Shown here one piece after another: positions 19,123-29,237 of a stretch of 64,000 bases of DNA. The stretch spans positions 259,240-323,239 of the forward strand of contig NZ_LSZH01000011.1 of assembly GCF_001647545.1 (NCBI RefSeq). Reading direction: 5' to 3'. Every line of letters starts with the position of its first letter. Positions within the stretch are counted from its first letter, which is position 1. The notes beneath the pieces were generated by a model that was not told the origin of the DNA, searched no databases, and saw only the letters and a list, made by a program, of their open reading frames with translations. Source of the stretch: Acinetobacter sp. SFB. Its GTDB lineage: Bacteria; Pseudomonadota; Gammaproteobacteria; Pseudomonadales; Moraxellaceae. The translations under genes were made by a program, and so were the position numbers.

Positions 19123-20784
19123 TTATACCTGATGAAACTTAAGTTGACGTAATTGCTTGGCATGTTGCAGGGTTGTGTCGTTAATTTCTACCCCACCGGT
19201 CATACGCGCCAGTTCATCAATACGTTGTTCTTCATTCAGGTCAATAATGGTGCTGCTTGCAGGATCCGTTTGGCGCTTCTTTACCAGCAGGTGTTGATCG
19301 GATTGTGCAGCAACCTGAGCTTGATGGGTGATACATAAAATCTGTACATGTTGGGCTAAACCTGCCAACAAGCGTCCCACCATTTCTGCCGTACCGCCAC
19401 TGATGCCGACATCAATTTCATCAAAGACTAAGACTTCGGACTCGGTCTTTTCCGCATTCATCACTTGCATGACTAAAGCAATACGTGACAGTTCACCACC
19501 GGATGCGACACGTGCCAAGGGCTGTGCCGGAATACCTTTATTGGCAGTAAACATCAGCTGAATAAAGCTGAGGCCTTCTGATGACGCCTGTTCCAGCGGT
19601 TCAAACTTGAATTCAAAATAAGCTTCCGGCAACGCCAGTTGCTTCACTTGTTCGGTGAGTTTTTTTGCTAAAGGAGTCGCAGCTTCGCGACGAATCTCAT
19701 CTAAGTGTTGGGCTTTGGCTAAAAAGTCTTGATGAGACAATTCCACTTGTTCAGCTAAAGTTTCAGGATCTTCCAGCTGATGCAGCTGTTCAAGTTCAGC
19801 CTGCCATGCTTCATATTCTTTTTTCAAGCTTTCAGGCTGGCTACGGTATTTACGCGCTAAACGGTGAAAGAATTCCAGTTGTGAATTCAGTTCTTCCATG
19901 CGTTCAGGATCAAAACTTTGACGGTCAATAAAGAGATGCAAATTTGCCGTCGCATCGGCCAGTTCACTTTGCGCATTGAGTAATGAGTTATAAATTTCCG
20001 CGAGTTGCTCACTGCGGCCGGCATGCGTTTCGAGGCGGCGAATAATCGAAGAAACTTCCTGAGTGATATTGGGTTCCGCTTCATCCAGTACATTTAAACT
20101 ATAACTACAATCCAGCATGATATGTTCATGATGACTTAAACGGTCGAACTCTTGCTCAATCTCTTTATAGTCAATTTGCGTGATTTCTTCGAGTTCTTCG
20201 AGCTGTAATTCCAAGGTTTCGATGCGTTGTTTACGGGTCGCTTGTGCATCCAATGCAGCTTGATGCTGGCGAATATCTTTTTGCCAGGTGCTGTAGGCAT
20301 CCCGGACATCTTGTGCCGGTTGATAAAAGTTGTTGTAACGGTCTAGCCAGTGCTTGGGATAAGGATGTTCCAGCAATTGTTGCTGACTATGCTGACTATA
20401 TAGCTGCACCAGTAAACGACCAATTTCTTTCAGTTCAGCCAAACTGCTTGGGCGACCGTTAATCCAGGCTTTACTGCGACCCGTCGCAAAAATCACCCGT
20501 CTTAAATGGATTTCGCCAGATTCATCATCCAGCTCATGTGCTTTAAGCCATTCAGCTTCGGGACTTTGTTCTTTATAACTAAAAACAGCAGTGACATCGG
20601 CTTTGTCGGCGCCAAAACGGACATAATTGGTATCGGTGCGTTCACCCAAACAGGCAGACAGGGCATCCAGTAATAAAGATTTACCCGCACCTGTCTCACC
20701 GGTTAGAACATTGAAACCTGGTTCAATATCAATGGCTAAATGATCGGCTAAAGCAAAGTTGATCAGAGTTAAGTGTGTCAGCAT
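19123..20784 (-). CDS. recN: DNA repair protein RecN
   Basis: This SMC-like ATPase holds broken DNA ends during double-strand break repair. The 553-aa product has Walker A GETGAGKS near residue 30, long central coiled coils (about 150-370), the ABC signature in ASGGELSRIALVMQV, and Walker B VLVFDEIDVGISGGTA. Length matches E. coli RecN (553 aa). I see no LexA-type CTG-N10-CAG box upstream, in line with the absence of LexA from Acinetobacter. Confidence 0.96.
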   Translation of the reverse strand: MLTHLTLINFALADHLAIDIEPGFNVLTGETGAGKSLLLDALSACLGERTDTNYVRFGADKADVTAVFSYKEQSPEAEWLKAHELDDESGEIHLRRVIFATGRSKAWINGRPSSLAELKEIGRLLVQLYSQHSQQQLLEHPYPKHWLDRYNNFYQPAQDVRDAYSTWQKDIRQHQAALDAQATRKQRIETLELQLEELEEITQIDYKEIEQEFDRLSHHEHIMLDCSYSLNVLDEAEPNITQEVSSIIRRLETHAGRSEQLAEIYNSLLNAQSELADATANLHLFIDRQSFDPERMEELNSQLEFFHRLARKYRSQPESLKKEYEAWQAELEQLHQLEDPETLAEQVELSHQDFLAKAQHLDEIRREAATPLAKKLTEQVKQLALPEAYFEFKFEPLEQASSEGLSFIQLMFTANKGIPAQPLARVASGGELSRIALVMQVMNAEKTESEVLVFDEIDVGISGGTAEMVGRLLAGLAQHVQILCITHQAQVAAQSDQHLLVKKRQTDPASSTIIDLNEEQRIDELARMTGGVEINDTTLQHAKQLRQLKFHQV

Positions 20785-21543
20785 AAACGCATCCGGGCTG
20801 CGAAAAGTTTTAATCTAAGATAGTGAAATTTTGTTTTGGTCACAAGCCAGCTTTATTTTTAAGATGACGTTAAACATCACTATTTTACCCGATATTTATA
20901 ATGAAAATACCTTTTACCGAAGATACCCTATAAAAACAACATCTGCTGCAATTGAATTCACTATTAATCCGCTATTCGTGAACATGTCGCCAAGCCTGCC
21001 AGAATAGGAATTACACAGATCAACTTATGTGAGTTATGCTCAAATACTCTGCGTGATTTAGATCAGTGTATCCAGTTCATTTCAGAAATATTGTTCAGCG
21101 GCGATATTTTTCATCTGATTGAAAACAAGTTTCACGATCATACAAAAATGACTCAATTGCTGCGGGTACCCATCTTGGATCGATATTTTTGAGAGGGTAT
21201 CTTGGGGCGGGCTTTAAATAGCAAATTGAGTCAGCCCGCTTGGCTTTAGACCGATAGAAAGTTACTCGGTTGAGGTTGATTATTTTGCTACAAAAATTGC
21301 TTATTGGGGCTGCGAATAAACCTTTAGTCGATACAATACAAAAACTTATTTGTGCTTATGCTAAGCTTGATTTAGACTCTCGCAAACTCGTGCTAAATCT
21401 TGCGCTGATTGATGCAGAACAAGAACTGCAACAATTTGTAAAATATTGATTTAGCCGTATGAAACACCGATTGATTAGTGGCATGCAGCTCTTTAAACTA
21501 CATCAATCAAAAATTATAAATGCGCATTATCTGGAGAATACGC
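20785..21543. other. 759-bp gap with decayed reading frames
   Basis: There is no intact gene. On the plus strand two stop-bounded frames look protein-like: 20968-21192 (74 codons, ending MTQLLRVPILDRYF) and 21258-21449 (about 63 codons, helical, ending AEQELQQFVKY). Neither has a convincing ATG with a ribosome binding site, and they are in different contexts separated by stops. I read them as remnants of one or two lost genes without being able to name the family. The promoters of recN (minus) and ppnP (plus) must also lie here. Confidence 0.45.
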
Positions 21544-21867
21544 ATGTCAAATCAGTTTGATCATGTTTCTGTTATCAAAAAATCGAATGTTTACTTCGGC
21601 GGTTCATGTATTAGTCATACCGTGCAATTCGAAGATGGCACAAAAAAGACACTAGGGGTAATTTTACCAACTGAACAGGCACTGACTTTTGAAACGCATG
21701 TGCCTGAACGTATGGAAATTATTTCAGGTGAATGCCGGGTCCAAATCGCGGATAAAATCGAGAGTGAATTGTTCCGTGCAGGGCAGTCTTTTTATGTCCC
21801 AGGCAATAGCCGTTTTAAAATTGAGACCGATGAAGTGCTGGATTATGTTTGTCATTTAGAAGGCTAA
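21544..21867 (+). CDS. ppnP: Pyrimidine/purine nucleoside phosphorylase PpnP
   Basis: This small cupin of 107 aa catalyses phosphorolysis of several nucleosides. It shows the DUF1255 pattern: [20 protein letters not shown], then [11 protein letters not shown] and [11 protein letters not shown]. The ATG at 21544 has GGAG 7 nt upstream; an in-frame ATG at 21520 has none. It is somewhat longer than E. coli PpnP (94 aa) at the N-terminus. It is a single gene with its own terminator. Confidence 0.92.
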   Translation: MSNQFDHVSVIKKSNVYFGGSCISHTVQFEDGTKKTLGVILPTEQALTFETHVPERMEIISGECRVQIADKIESELFRAGQSFYVPGNSRFKIETDEVLDYVCHLEG

Positions 21868-21930
21868 ACATAAGTCGGACTAAGGCAAAGAAATTTTAGC
21901 CTGAATCAGTTAAACTAGATTTAAGCATCA

Positions 21931-21967
21931 ATCCTGTAAAGTCAGCTTTGCAGGATTTTTCTTTTTT
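21931..21967 (+). terminator. Intrinsic terminator after ppnP
   Basis: The stem ATCCTGTAAAG/CTTTGCAGGAT has a single T-G wobble and a 4-nt loop, and is followed by a T-rich tract. Confidence 0.88.
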
Positions 21968-21998
21968 ACCTTGTATAAATACATTTTAGAGGCCGTTC

Positions 21999-22748
21999 AT
22001 GGCAAAAACCGAATATTTCTATGGCGTTCACTCAGTGGAGTCATTACTTGAGCTTGAGCCAGAGCGTGTACTTACTTTATTTACGCTAAAAGGTCGTGAC
22101 GATCAGCGTTTAAAAAACGTCTTGGCTTTGGCTGATCCTTTTGGTATCAGTGTGCAACAAGCCAGTCGTGAAAAACTGGAAAAATTGGCAGGTCAGCCTT
22201 TTCATCAGGGGGTAGTTGCCGCTGTTCGTCCTCATCCAACCCTGAATGAGCAAGATCTGGATGATTTGCTGAAACAAAATCCTCAAGCCTTGTTGTTGGC
22301 TTTAGACCAGGTCACTGACCCACATAACTTGGGTGCGTGTATTCGTACCGCAGCGGCAATGGGTGTTGAAGCGGTAATTGTATCGCGTGATCGTTCTGCA
22401 AGCTTAACTCCGACAGCACGTAAAGTTGCTGCAGGCGGTGCAGAAAAAGTCAAGTTTATTCAAGTGACCAATCTTGCACGTACCTTGAGTAACATCAAAG
22501 ATGAATTCAATGTACGTGTTGTCGGTACCATGCTGGATGAAAAAGCATTACCGGTGCAGCAGTTTGACTTTACCGGAACAGGTATCTGTCTGGTGATGGG
22601 CGCTGAAGATACAGGTCTACGTCCAATTACCCAGTCACAGTGTGATCAAACGGTTTACATTCCTATGGCAGGAAACTTGCAAAGTTTAAATGTCAGTGTG
22701 GCAACCGGTATGGCTTTATATGAAGCTTGCCGTCAACGTAATGTGTAG
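21999..22748 (+). CDS. rlmB: 23S rRNA (guanosine-2'-O)-methyltransferase RlmB
   Basis: This SPOUT-class methyltransferase modifies G2251 in the peptidyl transferase loop. The 249-aa protein has an N-terminal substrate-binding domain (YGVHSVESLLE) and the knotted SAM-binding C-terminal domain. The three SPOUT motifs are DPHNLGACIRTA, MGAEDTGL and IPMAGNLQSLNVSVATG. Length equals the family norm (E. coli 243 aa). Confidence 0.96.
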   Translation: MAKTEYFYGVHSVESLLELEPERVLTLFTLKGRDDQRLKNVLALADPFGISVQQASREKLEKLAGQPFHQGVVAAVRPHPTLNEQDLDDLLKQNPQALLLALDQVTDPHNLGACIRTAAAMGVEAVIVSRDRSASLTPTARKVAAGGAEKVKFIQVTNLARTLSNIKDEFNVRVVGTMLDEKALPVQQFDFTGTGICLVMGAEDTGLRPITQSQCDQTVYIPMAGNLQSLNVSVATGMALYEACRQRNV

Positions 22749-22779
22749 TTTTATTATCTAAATTTAAAAGTTGTTGGTT

Positions 22780-23697
22780 ATGTCTCCCCGGTCTCAAGGT
22801 TATCTCTATGTCGCTATTACCATGTGTATCTGGGGGGGATTTACCATTACGTCCCGCTTAAATGCTCAGTGGGGGATCAGCGCCTGGGATATCACGGCAT
22901 TACGTTTTGCTCTGGCCTTTTGTATTTTAATGCCGATCTTGATCTATAAAAAAGACCTGGCCTTTTTATGCAAAAAAGAACCTTTTCTTTTGGCGATGAT
23001 TGGCGGGGTGGGATACTGTCTGACCTCCTATAGTGCATTTCATTATGTACCCGCCGCCCATGCAGCTATTTTTTTAAATGGCTGCATTCCTTTGTGTACA
23101 GCGCTTGCCGGATTTTTCCTGTTTAAACAGCCTTTTGATAAACATACCTGGATTAGCCTGATTATTATGCTCGCTGCCATCAGTGCAATGAGCTTTTTGA
23201 TGTATCAGGAAACAGGCGTGGCTTTTGGTTTTGGCGACATGCTGTTTTTATTAAGTGCCATCTGGTGGGGTGTGTTTACCGTATTACTGCGTCAATGGAA
23301 ACTTTCGGCATGGCATTCTATGGCCGGGGTCGCCATCTGGTCAGCGATCATTTATGTGCCGGTTTATTTACTATTTTTACCAAAGAATTTAACCGAACCT
23401 GAGCCGCTCCATTTATTGATGCAGGTCATTTTTCACGGTATTTTTGTGGTGATTGTAGCGACACTGACTTATGTCGAAGCCATTAAACGCTTAGGTGCTT
23501 TCAAGACCGGCAGTATCGTGACTTTGGCTCCTTTTATGGCAGCCATTCTAGCTGTGCCGCTATTAGGTGAACCTTTAAGTCTGGCGATTATGTGTGGCTT
23601 AATCGGTATGGCGATTGGTGCTTTGCAACCGTGGCGCTGGCTTATGCATAAAGACAGTTTGCAGCAGCAACTGGATCAACAAAAAAAGCAGTCTTAA
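22780..23697 (+). CDS. EamA/DMT superfamily permease
   Basis: This inner membrane protein of 305 aa has ten hydrophobic segments in two EamA repeats. Such carriers export metabolites or amino acids; the substrate cannot be inferred. I use the ATG at 22780; the frame opens three codons earlier with TTG. Its last four bases overlap the end of the convergent coaE, so there is no terminator between them. Confidence 0.88.
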   Translation: MSPRSQGYLYVAITMCIWGGFTITSRLNAQWGISAWDITALRFALAFCILMPILIYKKDLAFLCKKEPFLLAMIGGVGYCLTSYSAFHYVPAAHAAIFLNGCIPLCTALAGFFLFKQPFDKHTWISLIIMLAAISAMSFLMYQETGVAFGFGDMLFLLSAIWWGVFTVLLRQWKLSAWHSMAGVAIWSAIIYVPVYLLFLPKNLTEPEPLHLLMQVIFHGIFVVIVATLTYVEAIKRLGAFKTGSIVTLAPFMAAILAVPLLGEPLSLAIMCGLIGMAIGALQPWRWLMHKDSLQQQLDQQKKQS

Positions 23698-24308
23698 TCG
23701 GCTGCTTTTTTTTGCTTGCTACGCTCTAAATAAGCATGATGCAGCGGTTTTAAATGGCTATATAAATGGTCAAGATGTCCGTCATTCAGCACGATATCAT
23801 CGGCCAGGCTTTGTTTCTGCTGACGTGGCATTTGTGCCTGAATAATTTTCTGAATCTGTTCAATGGATTGGCCATCACGTTGGCTGGCGCGCTGAATTTG
23901 TAAATCTTCAGTTGCATCAATGAGTAAGGTATAGTCAGTTAATTCATGTTGATTGGTTTCAAACAGCAGGGGAGAAACCAGAATGGCATAGGGACTGGTT
24001 GCGGTATGCAGTTGTTGAATAATGGATTGACGAATAGCAGGGTGGGTGATGCTTTCCAGTAATTTACGTGCGTTCGGATCTTTAAAAATATGGTCACGTA
24101 AAGCACGGCGATTCAGTTCTCCATTGTCTAACAGAACCCAATCCCCAAATGCAGCATGAATTTGTTGTAACGCAGGTTGTCCTTTTTCGACAATCTCACG
24201 TGCCACTAGGTCTGCATCAACAACAGTGATGCCTTGGGCTTCAAACCATGTACTTGCGGCAGATTTTCCGCTGCCAATCCCACCTGTTAAACCCAAGATA
24301 AAAGTCAT
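23694..24308 (-). CDS. coaE: Dephospho-CoA kinase
   Basis: CoaE carries out the last step of coenzyme A synthesis, phosphorylating the ribose 3'-OH of dephospho-CoA. The 204-aa protein has the P-loop GLTGGIGSGKS at its N-terminus, the DAD(L)VAR motif, and the SPLLFET lid segment. It is the last gene of the pilB-pilC-pilD-coaE cluster, 13 bp after pilD, a linkage common in gamma-proteobacteria with type IV pili. Confidence 0.96.
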   Translation of the reverse strand: MTFILGLTGGIGSGKSAASTWFEAQGITVVDADLVAREIVEKGQPALQQIHAAFGDWVLLDNGELNRRALRDHIFKDPNARKLLESITHPAIRQSIIQQLHTATSPYAILVSPLLFETNQHELTDYTLLIDATEDLQIQRASQRDGQSIEQIQKIIQAQMPRQQKQSLADDIVLNDGHLDHLYSHLKPLHHAYLERSKQKKAAD

Positions 24309-24321
24309 TTACTCACCTAAA

Positions 24322-25182
24322 TTATTGTCCTAAATAGACTTTCATAATCTGCTCGCCCCAAATAAAGGCTATCCAACCCGCAATGGCAATATAAGGACCG
24401 AAAGCAAAAGGCTGGTTTTCTTTACGTATTTTCAGCAGAATAATGCCAATGATTGCTCCCACCATGGATGAAAGTAGCACAATCAACGGCAGCATTAAAG
24501 GACCCATCCAGGCACCTAAAGCCGCAAGTAACTTGAAGTCTCCATAGCCCATGCCTTCCTTGCCTGTAATGATTTTAAACAGGTAATACACAATCCAGAG
24601 ACACAGGAAGCCAATAATATAACCCCAGATTGCCGAGGTTGGAGAGGTATAGATGGCATAACTATTAATGCCCAAGCCGAGTGCTGCTAAAGTTAAGGTG
24701 TAACGGTCAGGTAAAAGCTGGGTATCAAAATCAATAAAGGTCAGTGCAATGAGGATCCAAGTCAAAAGCAAACCAAAGAGCATTTGTAGGGTCGGTCCGA
24801 AAACCGCAACAATCACCAATGAGCAGGCTGCTGTGAGTAGCTCAATTAAAGGGTAACGAATACTGATTGGATTCTGGCATGAACCACATTTACCGCGTAA
24901 GACCAGCCAACTGAGGACAGGAATATTTTGATACCAGCGAATTTCAGTATGGCATTTAGGACACGTAGATGCAGGTTTACTTAAGGTAAGCTTGGCTTCA
25001 TCAATGATCGGCTGTTCAGGATGCAAAAACAGTTGGCAATCGCTACGCCATTCTTGCTCCATCATCTTCGGTGTACGGTAGATGACGACATTGAGAAAAC
25101 TACCAATGCAGAGACTAAAAAGCCCAACTGCAAAATAAAGTGCAGTGGGGTTGTTTATAAAATAATCAATCAATTCTTGCAT
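24322..25182 (-). CDS. pilD: Type IV prepilin peptidase/N-methyltransferase PilD
   Basis: PilD cleaves prepilin leader peptides and N-methylates the new N-terminal Phe. The 286-aa membrane protein has the cytoplasmic zinc motif CPKC ... CGSC, and the two catalytic aspartates in DFDTQLLPD and GYGDFK. About eight membrane segments are seen. Its ATG overlaps the pilC stop by one base (TAATG). It probably also processes type II secretion pseudopilins. Confidence 0.96.
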   Translation of the reverse strand: MQELIDYFINNPTALYFAVGLFSLCIGSFLNVVIYRTPKMMEQEWRSDCQLFLHPEQPIIDEAKLTLSKPASTCPKCHTEIRWYQNIPVLSWLVLRGKCGSCQNPISIRYPLIELLTAACSLVIVAVFGPTLQMLFGLLLTWILIALTFIDFDTQLLPDRYTLTLAALGLGINSYAIYTSPTSAIWGYIIGFLCLWIVYYLFKIITGKEGMGYGDFKLLAALGAWMGPLMLPLIVLLSSMVGAIIGIILLKIRKENQPFAFGPYIAIAGWIAFIWGEQIMKVYLGQ

Positions 25183-26408
25183 TACACCACAGAACCCATT
25201 TGGAAAATTGGCAGATACATGGCAATGACTAGGCCACCCACAAGGACACCAAGTACAGCCATAATTAAAGGTTCCATCATCGAGGTTAGGCCGTCGACCG
25301 CATTGTCGACTTCATTTTCAAAATGGGTCGCTACCTTATCCAGCATGCTGTCCAGCGCACCTGATTCTTCACCAATCGCAACCATTTGCACGGCCATGGA
25401 GGGGAATTTGTTGGTAACACGCATGGCAAATTGTAGCTGTTGACCTGTGGCGACATCATCGCGAATTTTCATCACGGCTTCTTCATAGACACAGTTGTTG
25501 GTTGCACCAGCGGTCGACTCTAAAGCATCAATCAGGGGTACACCGGCAGCAAACGTAGTCGCTAAAGTTCGGCTGAAACGCGCGATAATGGCTTTATAAA
25601 CCAGATCACCAAAAATAGGGGCTTTGAGCGCTGCTTTATCGAGGAAATCACGGAATTTTTTACTGCGTTTTTTCGCTTCCATAAAACCGGCAATAATGGC
25701 ACCAATGACAATAATCAGCACAAACCAGTATTTCTGCATCCATTCCGACATATTTACCACCATTTTAGTAAATGCCGGTAAATCTGCACCAAAGGAGCTA
25801 AACAAATCCTGAAAGACAGGAACGACTTTCACCATCAAAATAATTGTCACCACAAGTGCAACGACAATAACAGCCATAGGATATTTCATGGCCTTTTTAA
25901 TTTTTTGCTTTAAAAGTTCACTTTTTTCTTTATAGATGGCAACTCGGTCAAGCATGGTTTCCAAGGCACCAGACTGTTCCCCTGATTCAACCAGTGAGCA
26001 AAAAAGATTGTCAAAGTATTGAGGGTACTTTTTAAGAGCACCAGCAAAGGTATTTCCGCCTTCGACTTCACCTTTAATACCTAAGACTACTTCACGCATA
26101 GAGGGGTTTTCTAGTCCTTCAGCCACAATTTCAAAGCTTTGTACCAGCGGTACACCCGCTTTCATCATGGTGGCGAGTTGGCGTGTGAAAATAGTGATAT
26201 CAAGTGTAGATACCTTTTTTTTCATTAAGCCTTCGAGAATATTTTTTCTCTTTTCCCGAATCGTCTTAATGGTAATTCCTTGCTTGCGTAAGGTCACTTT
26301 GGCAAGTGCCATGTTACGTGCAGGTAATTCTCCTTTAAGTTTTTCCCCTTTACGATCAACCCCTTCATAACTGAAGGTTGGCATCATCTTTGCTTTTTTG
26401 ACAGCCAT
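25182..26408 (-). CDS. pilC: Type IV pilus platform protein PilC
   Basis: PilC is the inner membrane assembly platform on which PilB drives pilin polymerisation. The 408-aa product has two GspF domains (residues about 70-195 and 275-400), each starting with a FTRQLATM/FSRTLATT-like helix, and three membrane segments. AAGGA lies 8-9 nt before the ATG. It follows pilB by 29 bp. Confidence 0.96.
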   Translation of the reverse strand: MAVKKAKMMPTFSYEGVDRKGEKLKGELPARNMALAKVTLRKQGITIKTIREKRKNILEGLMKKKVSTLDITIFTRQLATMMKAGVPLVQSFEIVAEGLENPSMREVVLGIKGEVEGGNTFAGALKKYPQYFDNLFCSLVESGEQSGALETMLDRVAIYKEKSELLKQKIKKAMKYPMAVIVVALVVTIILMVKVVPVFQDLFSSFGADLPAFTKMVVNMSEWMQKYWFVLIIVIGAIIAGFMEAKKRSKKFRDFLDKAALKAPIFGDLVYKAIIARFSRTLATTFAAGVPLIDALESTAGATNNCVYEEAVMKIRDDVATGQQLQFAMRVTNKFPSMAVQMVAIGEESGALDSMLDKVATHFENEVDNAVDGLTSMMEPLIMAVLGVLVGGLVIAMYLPIFQMGSVV

Positions 26409-26437
26409 GAATTTATCCTTATTTTTAAATGCTTAAT

Positions 26438-28150
26438 CTATTCGCTGGTCACACGATTAACTTCTTGAAGAGAAGTCACCCCCTGCATGACCTTGATTAA
26501 TCCTGAACGACGTAAATTATTAAACCCCGATTTTAAAGATGCTGCAGCAATTTCAAGTGCATTGCCATCTTCCATAATAATTTTCGAAATTTCAGGTGTT
26601 ACTTTCATTACTTCATAAATACCGACACGACCCTTATAGCCTTCACGACATTCTGAACAGCCAACAGGTTGATAAACTTTAAAGTCTGGATGTTTAAGAT
26701 CTTGTTCTTTAAATCCCATTTCCAATAAACTTGGTTCTGGAACATCAGCAGGAATTTTGCATTGTGGACATAAACGTCGCGCTAAACGTTGTGCAATCAC
26801 CAAGTTTACCGAGGTGGCAATATTAAAAGAAGGTACGCCCATGTTCCTTAAGCGCGTCAATGTTTCCGGCGCACTGTTGGTATGGAGTGTCGACATCACC
26901 ATATGCCCGGTCTGGGCCGCTTTAACGGCAATTTCTGCCGTTTCTAAATCTCGAATCTCACCGACCATGACAATATCAGGATCCTGACGCAGGAATGACT
27001 TCAGAGCAACAGAGAAGGTTAAGCCGACTTTCGCATTCACATTGACCTGATTAACGCCTTCCAAGTTAATTTCCACCGGATCTTCGGCGGTTGAGATATT
27101 GGTATCTTCACGATTGAGAATATTCAAACCCGTATATAAAGAAACGGTTTTACCCGAACCTGTCGGCCCTGTAATCAGCAGCATGCCTTGCGGTTTGTCC
27201 AGCGCCTGCATGAATAACTCTTTTTGCTCAGGTTCATAGCCCAATGCATCAATACCCAACATGGCACTGGATGGATCCAGAATACGCAGTACTAATTTTT
27301 CACCAAACAAGGTGGGTAAGGAGTTGACACGGAAGTCGATAGCTTTACTTTTTGAAAGTTTGAGTTTAATCCGTCCATCTTGGGGTAAACGCTTTTCTGA
27401 AATGTCCATTTGGGACATCACTTTTAAACGCGACGCTAAACGTGTGGACAATTGCAAGGGTGGAGTCGCAATGTGACGTAATACACCATCAATACGATAA
27501 CGAACCCGATAACTTTTTTCATAAGGTTCAAAATGCAAGTCTGACGCACCCATACGAATGGCATCAATCAGTAATTTGTTAATGTATTTAACAATCGGTG
27601 CTTCATCAGCCTGCTGAGTATCATCTTCATCATCTTTTTGACTGAGATCTTCTTGTTCTAGATTTAAATCAATATCATCATCAGAAAATTCAAAGCTATC
27701 GGCTTCGGTAAAGTTTTGTTCAATCAGTTTTATTAGTTTTTGATGTTCAACAATTACCGCTTCAATATTCATTTTACTACTGAAGCGGATCGCATCCATA
27801 GCATCCATATTGGTTGGATTGCTGGTGGCGACATAGAGTAAATTGCCACGTTTAAAAATAGGCAATACACGATGTTTGCTAATCAGTTTTTCATCGATTC
27901 CTTCACGGATAATTTGTGCCGAATCATAAACACTGAGGTCGAACAGCGGTTCCCCAAACTCTTGAGAAATTTTTTCTGCAATATCGAGGGACGAAATTTT
28001 TAATTGATCAATGAGAAAAGGAACAATATCTTGATTGGCTTTTTTTGCACTTAATACTGCATTCTGCATGTTTTCCGCAGAAACTAAGCCATCTTCAACC
28101 AAACGGCGAATAAAACCAGTAAATCTTGGTGAACCTTGTAATGCTGCCAT
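26438..28150 (-). CDS. pilB: Type IV pilus extension ATPase PilB
   Basis: This hexameric ATPase powers pilus extension and, in Acinetobacter, DNA uptake and twitching. The 570-aa protein has an N-terminal MshEN domain and an acidic linker (about 155-180). Then come Walker A GPTGSGKT, the Asp box, Walker B with GEIRDLETA, the His box STLHTN, and a four-Cys zinc site CPQC ... CSEC. The start ATG lacks a strong ribosome binding site. First gene of pilBCD-coaE. Confidence 0.96.
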   Translation of the reverse strand: MAALQGSPRFTGFIRRLVEDGLVSAENMQNAVLSAKKANQDIVPFLIDQLKISSLDIAEKISQEFGEPLFDLSVYDSAQIIREGIDEKLISKHRVLPIFKRGNLLYVATSNPTNMDAMDAIRFSSKMNIEAVIVEHQKLIKLIEQNFTEADSFEFSDDDIDLNLEQEDLSQKDDEDDTQQADEAPIVKYINKLLIDAIRMGASDLHFEPYEKSYRVRYRIDGVLRHIATPPLQLSTRLASRLKVMSQMDISEKRLPQDGRIKLKLSKSKAIDFRVNSLPTLFGEKLVLRILDPSSAMLGIDALGYEPEQKELFMQALDKPQGMLLITGPTGSGKTVSLYTGLNILNREDTNISTAEDPVEINLEGVNQVNVNAKVGLTFSVALKSFLRQDPDIVMVGEIRDLETAEIAVKAAQTGHMVMSTLHTNSAPETLTRLRNMGVPSFNIATSVNLVIAQRLARRLCPQCKIPADVPEPSLLEMGFKEQDLKHPDFKVYQPVGCSECREGYKGRVGIYEVMKVTPEISKIIMEDGNALEIAAASLKSGFNNLRRSGLIKVMQGVTSLQEVNRVTSE

Positions 28151-28432
28151 GCTTTAATATGCCTGCTCAATCAATTTGTTTATAATTGGTATCTTTAAAT
28201 TATACTTTTGTTGTATAAAAATACCATATCTGAATATGTTGTCATCTACTTAATATCAGATAAAACTTTGAACCAGTCGTAATTCCATGCCGAAGTTTAT
28301 TTTAAGAAGGTAATGAGGCGTTGCAAAAAAAATAAGAATGGCTTAAAAAAGCCCTGTGAAAATTTTCTAAAAAATGCTGAATTCCGTGTAGAATGTGCGC
28401 GGTTAAATGAATTGTTTTTAATAGGTTACTGT

Positions 28433-29224
28433 ATGTCGGGTTCGGCTATTACTCCTTGGGTTGTTGGCAATTGGAAAATGAACCCAATGCAGGCAGACGC
28501 CAAAGCGCTGTTAAATGACTTTAAAGAATTATTGCAAAATAATGAAATTAAAGAAGAAAATTGTCATTTAGGTGTTGCGCCTACGATGCTAGCTTTGGCA
28601 AGTGTTCAGCAAGAATTAGCCAGTTCGGTTAGACCTGTTTATACCGTTGCGCAGAATGTTTCGCGCATTGCGGGTACGGGGGCATATACTGGTGAAGTAA
28701 GTGCTGAACTGCTGAAAGATCATCAAATTGATTTTGTGCTGATCGGTCATTCAGAGCGCCGTGAAATTTTTGGTGAAACTGCGCAAATCCTCAATGAAAA
28801 AGTTAAAAATGCTTTAAATGCAGGCTTAACCATTATTTATTGTGTAGGTGAAAGCCTGGAACAACGTGAAAATGGTCAAGCAGAGCAGGTGGTATTACAA
28901 CAAATCTGTGATATTTCTGCGGTTGTTCAAGCGGAACAGTGGCAAAAAATTGTAATTGCCTATGAACCGATTTGGGCAATTGGCACCGGTAAAACTGCTT
29001 CACCCGAAGATGCACAGGGTATGCATGGCAAAATTCGTGAAGGTTTAACTCAAATCACATCCTTCGGTTCAAGCATCGCCATTTTGTATGGCGGTAGTGT
29101 TAAAGCTGAAAATGCAGTAGAGTTGGCCGCCTGTCCAGATATTAATGGTGCGCTGGTTGGCGGTGCATCTTTAAATGCAGAGTCTTTCTATAAAATAGCT
29201 CAGGCTTTTGCAAATACAAAATAA
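28433..29224 (+). CDS. tpiA: Triosephosphate isomerase
   Basis: TpiA interconverts dihydroxyacetone phosphate and glyceraldehyde-3-phosphate. From the ATG at 28433 (AGG 7 nt upstream) the protein has 263 aa. Catalytic residues are Lys in GNWKMN, His in GHSERR and Glu in [11 protein letters not shown]; the phosphate loop is GGSVK. The frame stays open for 40 codons upstream, but that stretch is low-complexity and lysine-rich with no homology to TpiA and contains the likely promoter. secG follows after 13 bp. Confidence 0.96.
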   Translation: MSGSAITPWVVGNWKMNPMQADAKALLNDFKELLQNNEIKEENCHLGVAPTMLALASVQQELASSVRPVYTVAQNVSRIAGTGAYTGEVSAELLKDHQIDFVLIGHSERREIFGETAQILNEKVKNALNAGLTIIYCVGESLEQRENGQAEQVVLQQICDISAVVQAEQWQKIVIAYEPIWAIGTGKTASPEDAQGMHGKIREGLTQITSFGSSIAILYGGSVKAENAVELAACPDINGALVGGASLNAESFYKIAQAFANTK

Positions 29225-29237
29225 TTAGGAGTTCAGC

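Noticed and set aside
20785..20900. Search for a LexA/SOS box upstream of recN
   Set aside because: No CTG-N10-CAG pattern found; Acinetobacter lacks a canonical LexA.
25021..25443. 140-codon plus-strand frame across the pilC/pilD junction
   Set aside because: Antisense to two conserved pilus genes that overlap by one base; no independent support.
28313..28432. 40-codon N-terminal extension of TpiA
   Set aside because: Low-complexity, lysine-rich, lacks homology to TpiA; the ATG at 28433 has a ribosome binding site and gives the normal enzyme start.
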